Shown here: piece by piece, positions 7,935 to 17,900 of the stretch
How positions within the stretch are numbered: position 1 is the first letter of the stretch
How the letters are laid out: each line of letters opens with the position of its first letter
Source: Seminavis robusta
Taxonomy: Eukaryota > Bacillariophyta > Bacillariophyceae > Naviculales > Naviculaceae
Assembly (NCBI GenBank): GCA_903772945.1
Contig: CAICTM010001163.1
Coordinates: 1 to 35,420 of the forward strand
DNA length: 35,420 nt
Direction: 5' to 3'
The notes under the pieces: model-generated
The model's input: the letters and a program-made list of their open reading frames with translations, nothing else
The model's database searches: none
Told to the model about the DNA's origin: nothing
Made by a program: the position numbers and the translations under genes

Positions 7935-10541
7935 ATGGCGGACGGAACGCCACTCAAAAGGAAGGTTGAACGGGCCGCAGGCATCCATATGCTTGCCAAG
8001 CCAAGGGGAATGAATGTTGTGGAGGCTATGACTTGGGCTGGAATGGATACTCCACAAAAAGAGGACCCAAATCTTCGGCAGAAAGTGCGCCGTCGTTCAC
8101 GGCAATTCAAGTCGGAAGCAAGAGCATCGAAGGCCGACTTGGCAAAGAAACCATCGGACAAGCCACCGCCACCACCACAACTGTCAATGCAACAGAGAGA
8201 AGCTGCAGAGAAAAGCCTCAAGGAGAAACTGGCCAAAAGTAGTCGGCTTACGGGCCGTCAGGCAGCCGCTATTCGGAAACAACAAAAGATGGCACGAGAC
8301 TCGCACAACGCCCATTACAAGGTTGCATCTCTTCTCTGGAAGGAGGAGCTGCTCATGAAGGAAGCACAAGAAAACGAAGAATTCACATATATTCCAAAGT
8401 CCGCTGAAACTATTGCCAAAGAATACAATGCGGAACACGGTACAGAGCTCATTGGGAAAACCATTCGCAACATGGTGAAGCGTGGAGATGCTGGCAAGAG
8501 TCCCAAGCGACGCGGTCCAAAAGGAAGAATTGATCCTCTAGGCTTCAAAGCATTGTGTGGCGCTGTGGAAACTTTCAGCTCTCTCTCTCCAAGTCCAGAC
8601 AAGTCAAGTCTTTCCAAACTCTTGAATGCTTGTGTCAACAAGAAAGAAGGACTTGGTAAACGGCAAGGGCGGTGGCTCCTTGAACGAGTAGAGAAAGAGA
8701 TTGGGGACGTCTTGGAGTGTGGAAAAGCAAATCGTGTCGAGAAGCGACGGACTCAATGGGCAACTTATTCCAATATCAACCTCTGGTTCGACTCGTTCAA
8801 AGCCCACCTGATCAACATTGGAGCTGCCACAGAGAACACTGAAGATGTGGAAACGAAAGGGGAGCTTTCATGGGTTGACGAGACTCAAGGACGGAGGATT
8901 GCCAACATTGATGAGTCTGGTTTGACATTGGACGACACCAAGAGTCAGAAGGGTGGACGCCCACCAATGCAGTTCTATAATCCAAGACTGCAGGGAGAAG
9001 CTATCTACGAAGCCCACAAGAGCTCTTATCATTGCACACTCCTTGCTGGAGCCTTTGCCTCCGGGGAGAAGCTGCCGGAGCATTTTCAAATCCCATCCGA
9101 CGCACAAGATGAGAAGGACATGGTCGTTCCGGCAGAGTTTATTGTGGATATGCTGGTCACACAAGCACAATATCTTCTTGCTGAAGGGCAACTAAAGCAG
9201 GTGTCTGCTACCTATGGTGTTAACAAGAAGGGTGGAATGAACAAAGAACAGTTTGGCAAGTGGACAAGAGGCAATTATGTTCCATTAATAGTGGAAGACA
9301 CATCTGATGTGCCTGGCAAGCGATCAACTCTGCTTGTAGATGGTGGTCCAGGACGAACAAACCAAGAGATGTTGATTGAATTGCGCTCACTTGGAATCTA
9401 TCTCTTTCCATCCGGACCACCCAATACCACCCATATCCTTCAGATAATGGACATGCTGTTTGGTCTATTCAAGATGGTCTTCTTTGAGAATCTTCAGTTG
9501 CTCTGGGAGCATCGCCAGAACTCACCACAGGAAACAGATTCCATCACACGGAGTGATATTGGATTATTGTGCTATGGCAGTGCACGGCGACACGCTTTGG
9601 ATCCTTCCTTTCCGCTTCTTCGCAACGCAGTTGAAGAAGCGTTTTCTATTCCGCGAGTCCAACACTGCTGGAATGACAAGCTCGGTGTCTACCCTATCTT
9701 CTCACGGAAGGCTCTTGCAGATCACAAGGTTCGGTCTGAGTGTGTTGTTGATGCGGAAGGCAAAGCTGATGACAGCATTGATCCAAACGCCTCGTATCTT
9801 CAGGAGCTGAATCAAAAGAATGAGATGTGCTGTCAGATCCTTGACAGCTTTGGGTATAATGGCGACCTGCTGCGTTACAAGGCCCCGGAGTTCCAACAGC
9901 AAAAGAGAGCTGCAGCAGTGACAGCTCCACGCTCAAGGGCAAGGCAAGACGCATTGGAAGCAGCCGCAACACAAGGCCAAGTCTTCAAGGCGACCGGAGG
10001 AGCAGCATTGAACGATGACGATTTCCTCATTGCTGATGAAAGATCTCGCCTCCGGAAGCAATTGGAGGCTTTGGAGAAAGAAAAGAAGGTTCATGTTGCT
10101 TCCTGGAGTCGGCAACAGAAGGGATTGGCGATTATGGAGTTGGAAAAGCCATTGAGCAGACTGACAGGTGATGAATTGAAACACTTGATTGCTTGGAAGA
10201 CGAACAACCCTTGCCCATCAAAACTGTCAAAGAAAGATGACAGGATGGCTCGATGGCTGGAGCTGAAAGATGTTGTCGTTAACGCAGTGGAGCCTTGGTC
10301 GGAACAGAAAGAAGCAGAGCTCACAGCTCTCGCGGAACGGATTGCCACCAACATGAGCCTCCACGACACTGAGTTTGGACGGCACAAGGAGGTGGCAATG
10401 GCAAAAGCCAAGTCCTGGATCGCTTCTCTGGGTGCGGAGGAGAGGAATGCCTTTATCCAAGGCTTGAATGATACCTCTGAAGCCCCAACAGAGGATCCAA
10501 CAGAGTCGGAGCGGATGGAGGGAGGAGATGACATGGAATGA
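7935..10541 (+). CDS. Pogo/Tigger-like DDE-superfamily transposase (possibly domesticated)
   Basis: Single exon of 868 aa from the ATG at 7935, which sits in a CCACCATGG context; an in-frame ATG at 7890 would add 15 residues. The N-terminal third is basic, with a helix-turn-helix-like stretch ending in TIRNMVKRGD. The catalytic core carries IDESG (Asp326), LLVDGGPGR (Asp469), the family-typical PPNTTHILQIMD (Asp506) and FGLFK, giving a D-D-(36)-D arrangement as in pogo/Tigger DDE_1 proteins. The C-terminus is Lys/Glu-rich and probably coiled coil (EKEKKVH). No frameshift or stop interrupts the 2.6 kb frame. I saw no terminal inverted repeats or target-site duplication nearby, so it is either a domesticated gene or an element whose ends I could not recognise. 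Confidence 0.85.
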   Translation: MADGTPLKRKVERAAGIHMLAKPRGMNVVEAMTWAGMDTPQKEDPNLRQKVRRRSRQFKSEARASKADLAKKPSDKPPPPPQLSMQQREAAEKSLKEKLAKSSRLTGRQAAAIRKQQKMARDSHNAHYKVASLLWKEELLMKEAQENEEFTYIPKSAETIAKEYNAEHGTELIGKTIRNMVKRGDAGKSPKRRGPKGRIDPLGFKALCGAVETFSSLSPSPDKSSLSKLLNACVNKKEGLGKRQGRWLLERVEKEIGDVLECGKANRVEKRRTQWATYSNINLWFDSFKAHLINIGAATENTEDVETKGELSWVDETQGRRIANIDESGLTLDDTKSQKGGRPPMQFYNPRLQGEAIYEAHKSSYHCTLLAGAFASGEKLPEHFQIPSDAQDEKDMVVPAEFIVDMLVTQAQYLLAEGQLKQVSATYGVNKKGGMNKEQFGKWTRGNYVPLIVEDTSDVPGKRSTLLVDGGPGRTNQEMLIELRSLGIYLFPSGPPNTTHILQIMDMLFGLFKMVFFENLQLLWEHRQNSPQETDSITRSDIGLLCYGSARRHALDPSFPLLRNAVEEAFSIPRVQHCWNDKLGVYPIFSRKALADHKVRSECVVDAEGKADDSIDPNASYLQELNQKNEMCCQILDSFGYNGDLLRYKAPEFQQQKRAAAVTAPRSRARQDALEAAATQGQVFKATGGAALNDDDFLIADERSRLRKQLEALEKEKKVHVASWSRQQKGLAIMELEKPLSRLTGDELKHLIAWKTNNPCPSKLSKKDDRMARWLELKDVVVNAVEPWSEQKEAELTALAERIATNMSLHDTEFGRHKEVAMAKAKSWIASLGAEERNAFIQGLNDTSEAPTEDPTESERMEGGDDME

Positions 10542-11011
10542 CGCTTTCCAAGGGTATCAAAGCTGCCGTCGCTGTGGTGGTCGAGGAGCCCTTTGAGCTA
10601 TTGTCGCCATGGTGAGTGCCTTTCTACATATTTGTTGAAGCTTTCTTATATTGCACATGTTGTCTTCTAACAGCTCTATCTCACCGTTGACATGTGTTTG
10701 CAGGAGCGCCATGGCGCCAAAGCATGGCTTGCTCTATTTTTTCCATTTGAACCTAACAATTATCTAGCATGGAAAAATTACCTGCAAAACTCGTACTGTC
10801 ATCCAAAATCCACTTCAAGAATGGGTCCAATCCCACCCCCACACCCTACTGGTGCAGCTAGCTACCGGTAGCTCTTCCACATATCATAATGCCATGTGTT
10901 GCGGTACCGGTAGCCACAATCGTTGGTGAGTAGGGACTTCAAAACTAGCTCAGTGCAACCCCCGCATGATCCATATATTATTATTGCTATTATCTATTTC
11001 GGTCATCACGA
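10542..11011. other. Intergenic / 3' UTR region with a possible intron
   Basis: No convincing gene is present. A good donor (GTGAGT at 10612) and acceptor (TTTGCAG ending 10703) define a possible 92-nt intron downstream of the transposase stop codon. Two TACCGGTA palindromes occur at 10863 and 10905, upstream of the endonuclease gene. Confidence 0.45.
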
Positions 11012-12148
11012 ATGATTCGATCTTTCGTCATTGGCGGCTGGATTGTTTGGAAGATGTGGACCAGCGTACGACTTTGGCGATCATCTTCTTGGGGACAAAC
11101 CAGCGTCGCTACTGGCACGGCTGTCGTGGCCATCAGCTATGCTTCTTGTAGAGGTACAAAAAGCGACGTCAGGACAAAGAATGAAGCTTCAAAATCTCAC
11201 AAGAAGAAGAGTGACAAGTTGCAGGGACTCTCGCCCGCATCTCCCATTTACATCTTTCGCCCCAATGACAAGCTGGAGATTGCCTTTGACACGAGGACAA
11301 GAAATCCACTCTATGTCCTAGAGCACATTACACATCGGCAACCAGAACAGACCACCTCCGCGAACAACACGAAACTGAAACGACCCAACTCATTCTACGA
11401 GGAAAAGAGTCTTCCAGAAGAATTTCGCTCGCGACCTTCCCATTATAAACATTCTGGCTTTGATCGAGGTCATCTAGCTTGTGCTGGAAACTACATGCAT
11501 ACCACCCAAAAAGAAGTGAATGATACGTTCAATCTGATCAACATTTCCCCGCAAGTGAACTCTATGAATTCCTCCATTTGGTCGCGCTTGGAGCGATGGG
11601 TACAAAAGATAGCCCAAGAAAATTATGAACGCAACAACAATGTGGATACCTTTGTGGTATCTGGACCACTGTGGATGCCAGCCAAGAAAGCGGGCGAAAA
11701 GCTCTTTGAATTCCAATACAGCGGCATTGGGAATCCTCCAGCGCTCGTGTCGGTTCCAACTCACTTTTTCAAGATTGTGGTTGCCGTCAAAGAAAGTCAG
11801 ATTGTCAAATTTGCCTGCTTTGTGGTCCCCAATCAGGAGTTTGCATCCCCCAATAAGGTCAAGCCGAAGAGATTGCTGGAAGATTTCCTAGTGCCATGGA
11901 CGGCCATTGAGGCTGTCACAGGATTGCACTTTTTTCCTAGCCTAACAGCTGCATTGGATTGGAAGGAATCCGCCAATAAACTGACCCAATCTATCACGAA
12001 AAAGGCGATATCAGCTGGAAACAAGCAACAACCCTTACTCTTGACTGATGGATCTGCTACCGTGGAGGCTGGTGGTAGAAAAAAGTGGGGATTTGCAAAG
12101 AGCAACAATAAGCTCGAGCATTTTTGTGCTGATGGTGGGTGCTCCTAG
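11012..12148 (+). CDS. EndoG/EXOG-type DNA/RNA non-specific endonuclease
   Basis: Single exon, 378 aa, ATG at 11012. The NUC1 domain spans about residues 75-330: HSGFDRGHLACAGNY contains the DRGH signature (residues 151-154, catalytic His154), followed by the metal-site region DTFNLINISPQVNSMNSSIWSRLE, which matches the EndoG Asn...Asn...Glu pattern. Further segments FVVSGPLW and PTHFFKIVV fit the family core. The N-terminus has a hydrophobic and Arg-rich stretch (IGGWIVWKMWTSVRLWR), compatible with mitochondrial targeting or membrane anchoring, as for EndoG. Family members cut single- and double-stranded DNA and RNA and are linked to mitochondrial DNA turnover and cell-death DNA degradation. 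Whether it is closer to EndoG or EXOG is not decided. Confidence 0.9.
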   Translation: MIRSFVIGGWIVWKMWTSVRLWRSSSWGQTSVATGTAVVAISYASCRGTKSDVRTKNEASKSHKKKSDKLQGLSPASPIYIFRPNDKLEIAFDTRTRNPLYVLEHITHRQPEQTTSANNTKLKRPNSFYEEKSLPEEFRSRPSHYKHSGFDRGHLACAGNYMHTTQKEVNDTFNLINISPQVNSMNSSIWSRLERWVQKIAQENYERNNNVDTFVVSGPLWMPAKKAGEKLFEFQYSGIGNPPALVSVPTHFFKIVVAVKESQIVKFACFVVPNQEFASPNKVKPKRLLEDFLVPWTAIEAVTGLHFFPSLTAALDWKESANKLTQSITKKAISAGNKQQPLLLTDGSATVEAGGRKKWGFAKSNNKLEHFCADGGCS

Positions 12149-12570
12149 CTGGCTAGCCTTGCTACCGGGTCCATTTCCTATCCCCGAAGGACGAAGCAAT
12201 CTGCTGTACCGGCATCGTTAGCAGGGAGAAGGAAGACGAGGGGGGGGGGTGATTTCGTGCTATGAGAGTTAGACGGTACACGTTCACTGTCATCTTTCAG
12301 TATCATGCATAGGATCGTTTCTTGTTAGAGGGGTGAATGCCACACGTCGTACTGTACGGTACCGGTACCATTACGATTGTTTGAAGTACTCTTGTGTGGC
12401 CGTACCTACGGTACCGGTACCATTACGATTGTTTGAAGTACTCTTGTGTGGCCGTACCTACAGATGGCGCTTCCAGTTCCAACGTGCTGCACTCCACATG
12501 CAGAAACACAATTCTTCAGTTGCTATCTATACCGGTAGACGATCACACATACTGCTTACAGTTCGGTACC
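12149..12570. other. Intergenic region between convergent genes
   Basis: No gene is supported. It contains a G homopolymer near 12241, a perfect 52-bp tandem duplication and three TACCGGTA palindromes (12360, 12412, 12530). Short frames over the duplication only reflect the repeat. Confidence 0.6.
12356..12459. repeat. Perfect 52-bp tandem duplication
   Basis: Positions 12356-12407 and 12408-12459 are identical. Each copy starts ACGGTACCGGTACCATTACG and ends GGCCGTACCT, so each carries one GGTACCGGTACC palindrome. Absence of any mismatch implies a recent event or active homogenisation. Confidence 0.95.
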
Positions 12571-14563
12571 TTAACTTGCAGCTGTGGCTGCTTCACCTAC
12601 CGCTTCGCCAGAGGTGCTGTCTTCGTCGTCGGAAGAATGCCAAGACGAGTCGTCGTCGTCGTCTCTGTCTGTGTCATCACAACTGGTATCTTCGGAGTCT
12701 CGGGGATTCTGGAAAGCATCTTCTCGGTACTGTAAAGGTTTACACGGGGCCATGGTGATCCCGTGATGCTTCCCAATGATCAGGTGGCAAGCGATGGGTA
12801 CACGGCCAGGGCGCTTCACATGAAACGGCTGGGTGGCAACACCAAAAGCAAAATCTTCAATGATTTGTTGAGCAAGATCTTGGCCAGACACGCTGACAAT
12901 CGTGTCAACCCAACGATTCTGATCCCTTATCACTCCGTACAAAGCACTGGAGAAAGGCTCCTGTTTGGTGAGTAAAGAGGGTTTGCTTTGGCATTCGTCC
13001 AGCTCGTCGAGCTCATTTCGGACAAACGACTGCAACTCTTCTGCACATTTCTCGATTAGTTCCGGCACATCTTCAAGGTCTTTCTTGGTGTCACCTGTTG
13101 GCAACCCAGCAGCCACCCAATCATCCCAAGCTGTATCGCTGTCCCCCGGTGGCCAGTAGTAAAACTTAAAGTTACGAGCATATTTCTCGTCGATGTTATT
13201 TGTGTCACATTCTTCAATCCAATTCGAGATGCTCTCTTTGACATACTGGACCAATTCCTCATGCTGGAGTGTTCTCACCTCGGCAAAAATCTGGCTATCC
13301 AACTCCGGACGACGCTGCAGCTCTCACTACTCTTGGATTCATGCACGCCAAGTCCCTCAATGTCAGCCTTCCATTGGAAGTTCCTAGGTTTTTGTAATCG
13401 TACGGGTACGGTTCGGAGCGCGAATTGTCTCTCTTGATTGGCGTGAACTGGTACTGAGTTTCCAACGGAGCCGAGAAATGAATGTTCAGAAAATGAGCTG
13501 CGTCTACCACAGACTGCATTGTGAAAAATGGCCAACCATAGCCATCTGAACTTTCGATAGTGCAATAGTACATTTGTCTGCGAAGCTCATCGAGCATTGA
13601 ACACATGAGCACAAATTGGGAATAATTGAATGTACCTGCGTCCTCAAAGCATTTTTCCAAATCATGATAGGCGTAGCAGGAGCTCGTTGTTGCGTGTAGA
13701 AGTGCTCGCGCTGCCTGATACTTTTGTTGCCAGGCAAGGCTCTGAAATTGCATACTGCCTTGTGATTCTATTGACTCCTCCTCTTCCACAGTTTCATCAT
13801 CGACATCGAGGAATAGTTCGCCCAGGTCTCCACAGGGAAGATAACCCTGCTTCGGTAGCACGGTGTGATTGAAAATAGCCATACCAATCTCATGAGCAAC
13901 GCTGAGCCTTGATTCTGGCTGGTTTTCTTGGTCTACTAGTTTGTCACTCAGTGATGATTCCAACCCCACAACTACCCGGCCCCATTGAAACAGAGAGTAT
14001 AGATCCAGAAAAGTGTTGATGACTCCCAATGTGAAATTGTCAGCTGACCCCAGCAGCATCATCATCTGTGGAGGAATGGCAAGTTCATCCTCACTACTTT
14101 CATCCCCGCTTTCATCTTCATCTTCAGCGGCGGCGTTGGTCGCTACTGTTTCCCCAATTTCCAGGATAGTCTTTGTCTGTTGGATGCTGCCCGCCAGTGA
14201 GTCCAATTTCTTCTTTTTGTCCATGAGCTTCTCTAGTTCTTTCTTCTTCTCTTCGAGCTCAGCCCTCTTTTCCTCAATGCTTTGTTCGGCATTGGCCTGT
14301 ATTTCTTGGATTGTAGAAGACGCCTTGTCACAAGCTGCCTTGTAAGTGATGATTTGGTTCATGCCTTGCCCCTGAAGCTCTTTGTCAGGGCTCTGTAGCT
14401 GGGCGAACAAAGCTGTATGATCTGCTGTGAGATGGAGCGCATTCTGTAGATCAGCACCCTGCCTCTCGACAAACTCCTCGGTTGATGTGAAGGCCTCAAT
14501 CGTTTCAGCTTTCTCTTCTTCGGGTTGCCCCCTCCTTTGCCTCTTGGCAGCTCTCCCCGACAT
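12571..14563 (-). CDS. Unknown coiled-coil protein, frame interrupted near 13300-13326
   Basis: I do not recognise this family. The first frame starts at an ATG (14563) and gives 422 aa ending at 13295. It has a basic N-terminus (KRQRRG), a strong coiled coil near residues 90-130 (EEKRAELEEKKKELEKLMDKKKK), an acidic patch (DEDESGDESSEDE), then a globular-looking region with FLDLYSLFQWGRVVVGLES and YYCTIESSDGYGWPFF. A second frame covers about 13320 down to 12571, has no ATG near its beginning, and continues with FAEVRTLQHEELVQYVKES and a terminal DDDDDSSWHSSDDED acidic tail. The two are offset by one nucleotide and share about 25 nt where both are open, so they are best read as one gene of about 660 codons with a frameshift, an error or a missed splice. 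Confidence 0.6.
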
Positions 14564-14952
14564 CCTCGTCTATCAGTACCAGTATATGTTTTGTTGTTTG
14601 TCTTCTCGGCTCTCAGATCTGTTTCTTATACATGGTTACGTCCTAATAATATCAACATATTCTTTTGTGTGGAGATCGAAGTTGAAGGTTGCACGGGAGC
14701 GAGTTTGGATCTTTTCGCTTCCGGATCCAGGCTTGTCTTACAAACGAAATATTTAACCAATCTGCAGGCTTCTACGGTGCAACCACCAACGTCAGATGAG
14801 GAAGGCGTCAACGAACCAAAGCACGCAAACGCCCCGTGAGACAACAAGAAAGCAGGATAGTCTAAGGTATAATAGTGCGAGCAACTCAGTTCCATCATCA
14901 ACAGCAAGTAGGAAGACAACAAGACGCAATACGGAGTATTAAGGATAATAAT
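14564..14952. promoter_or_regulatory. Divergent intergenic region (probable bidirectional promoter area)
   Basis: The 389 bp separate the ATG of the coiled-coil gene (-) from the ATG of the TPS-TPP gene (+). No gene, clear TATA box or repeat stands out. The promoter role is inferred only from head-to-head orientation. Confidence 0.4.
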
Positions 14953-17900
14953 ATGGAGACGGAATCACCCAGCCCGACAGCGGCCCCTCCCTTGAATGGT
15001 CGAGTCGTTCGACTGTATTTCAAGTGTCGAGCCGAATTGCCCATTGGTAGTTATTTGCGTGTGACTGGCTGCACGCTGTGGGCTCCTGGTTCTTCCTCTC
15101 AAGATCCGACGGATGCTCATCAGATTGCCAAAGAAGAAGCCTCGCAGGGTTTTCCTGTTCGCGATCCCGACGAAGAAGCAGCTGTAGATTCGAATGCCCT
15201 CGAAGGTGTTGGCGGATTCGACGAAGAAGCGACCGGGATGCCCACGACTTCCTCCATGTACACATCCAGTGTCGAATTGGTGACTACTCCTGAAGAATAT
15301 CCCATTTGGAGGACGCGACGTCCCGTTGTCGTGGTACTACACAAACAAGCCAAGCAAATCCAGCATCATTATTATCGTTATTTGGTCGTCACTCCGGGCG
15401 CCACTACTGAAACGGGTGCTCTCACCATGGCCGAATTGGCGGCGGCTGAGGAAGACGACGATGGAGATGGAATTATGGATGCAGGAGGAGCCATTGTGTC
15501 CACGTCAGAGGAAAACATGGGATCCACGCGGGTCATGATGTGGGAAGATCCATTTCAGTCCTTACAAAAGTCGAAAGGCAGCGGCGTTTCACTCGATACC
15601 ACCAAGTCCTTCATCACCAACGACAAATTAGGAGTCACCAAAAATACAATCATCAATTTGCCTTATCGGACTGTTGATATTGATGTCTCGACGGGGACAC
15701 CCATTTTGGAAGAAGATGCGCGAGACGTACGCGTTGATACCTGGAATAATCGGGATGACATTTCCTTTCGACCCTATCTTATTCGAGATGCCATGAATGT
15801 CGAAAATCGCAAAAAGACCTTGCATAGGCGCGCTGCCAGTGGACAGTACTCCGTTACCGATGTCAACATGGACGATGGAACTCCCTCTGCTGGCATGGAT
15901 GGGAGCGGATCGGGGCCAACCTCGGGAGGGACTACACCCGTTCCGCCGGCGCCAACCCGTATCTTCTTTGTATGCTTCCACTTGCCAGTGGTGGTGGTCC
16001 AGAATCAGGATACCAAAGAATGGAGGGCTTCTTGGAGTGAGTCGCTCATGGCCAAAACCGAAGGATCCAAGGTTTTGTCGACCTACCAGGGACACTGGGT
16101 CGGGACAGTCACCACGCATCCGCCCATTACATCGGAAGAAGACAAGGCCAAAGTGAGGGCCATTCTTGCCCAAATGGACTGTACTCCCATCTTTTTGGAT
16201 CCTGCCGTGCGACAGGCGCATTATTATGGGTTCTGCAAGCAAGTGTTGTGGCCAGCCATGCACAACATTGATTTGCTGGATTTGAGTGCCAGTGGACTTG
16301 TGGGCCTCTCCTCACACGAAGCCAGCGACTGGGATCAGTCAAGATTGGATGAGTGGTGGACTGCCTATCAAGATGTCAACTCTAACTTTGCCAATGTCGT
16401 GACGAGTCTGATCAAGCCCAGCGATATTGTCTGGATTCACGATTACCATTTGTCGCTGTTGCCTATGATGATGCAGGCCATCGAGTTGAGCAAGTTCAAT
16501 CGAACTGTTGCCCGCAAAGTCTTCTTCTTGCACATTCCCTTTCCAACGTCGCAAATCTTCCGTGAGCTGGAATGCGGCGAAGCCATTCTAGAAGGAATGC
16601 TGCACGCCGATGTTGTGGGATTCCACGCCTTTGATCATGCCAGGCACTTTTTGAATGCTGCCAAACGCATCTTGGGACTGAACTACGAGTCCTTGGTAGG
16701 CGGTCTTATCGGGGTCAACTTTCACGGCAAGACAGTTCTTGTGACCATGAGCAACGTCTCCATTGAACCCAAACAGGTGGACGCTGCCTTGATGTTGCCC
16801 TCGGTTCAAGCTGGCTACAGCGAGTTGCAACAAAAACACAAGGGCCGCATCCTGATTTGTGGTGTGGATATTGGACAGCAATTATCAGGAATCTCTTTGA
16901 AGCTGCTCGCCTTTGAACGGCTGTTGCAAGATTATCCCAACTGGCAGTCCAGAGTGGTTATGGTGCAGCGCGTGTTGCTGCCAAATTCCCGAAAGGCTGA
17001 CGAAGCCTTTACAGTCCGCGAATTGCATGCCGTGGTGAAACGAATCCAGGATAAGTTTGGGCAGAGTGTTATTGACTATCAGGAGTGCTCCGGCTCGAGC
17101 TATCCCATGGGTCAGCGTTTGGCACTCTGGAAAGCCAGCGATGTTTTCATCAGCACTCCGGTTCGAGAAGGGTTGAATCATTGGCCCATGGAATACATCT
17201 ACACCAACAAAGAGCCCGATGTGCCAGGAGTCGTCATCGCTTCGGAGTTTTCCGCCGTCTGTTCCATTCTCAACGGGGCTCTGAGGGTCAACCCTTATGA
17301 TATCCAAATGACCATCACAACGATCGACAAGGCGCTAAGCATGGAGCTGCAGGAGCGCGCGGGCCGTCGCTATCGTGATATTGACTTTGTCTCCAAAAGT
17401 CAGTCGGACAAGTGGGTGTACAATGTCTTGCGAGACTTGAAGGACGCTGTTTCACGCTCATCAACATCGAGTGAAGGAGCTTCTTCAGGGGCAACCCCTA
17501 TTGGGGGCACCACACCCATGCGGCGCATTGGAAAATCCGAGCTCGTTGATACCACTGCTGGCTTCCTTGCTCGAGAGAGCATCATCGCATTCCCACATCT
17601 CAAGATTCAAAACCTGAAGGCCTCCTACGATGTCACGACTAGGCGAGTAATTGTTCTCGATTTCAATGGCACAATTGTTTTGAAGGAGCCGCCGGGCAAG
17701 TATTTGAAACGCGAGATCCTTGGAACAAGCGGAAACAAGCCACCTCCACAAGTTGTGGATGCTTTGGCCTGTCTGTGTCAGGATCCAAGGAACACCGTCT
17801 TCGTGGTTTCGGGAGACTCCAGTGAGAATGTCATCAACGCCTTGGGACACATTCCTCGTCTTGGTCTTGCTGTGAGTAATGGAGCCAAGTTCTCTCCTCC

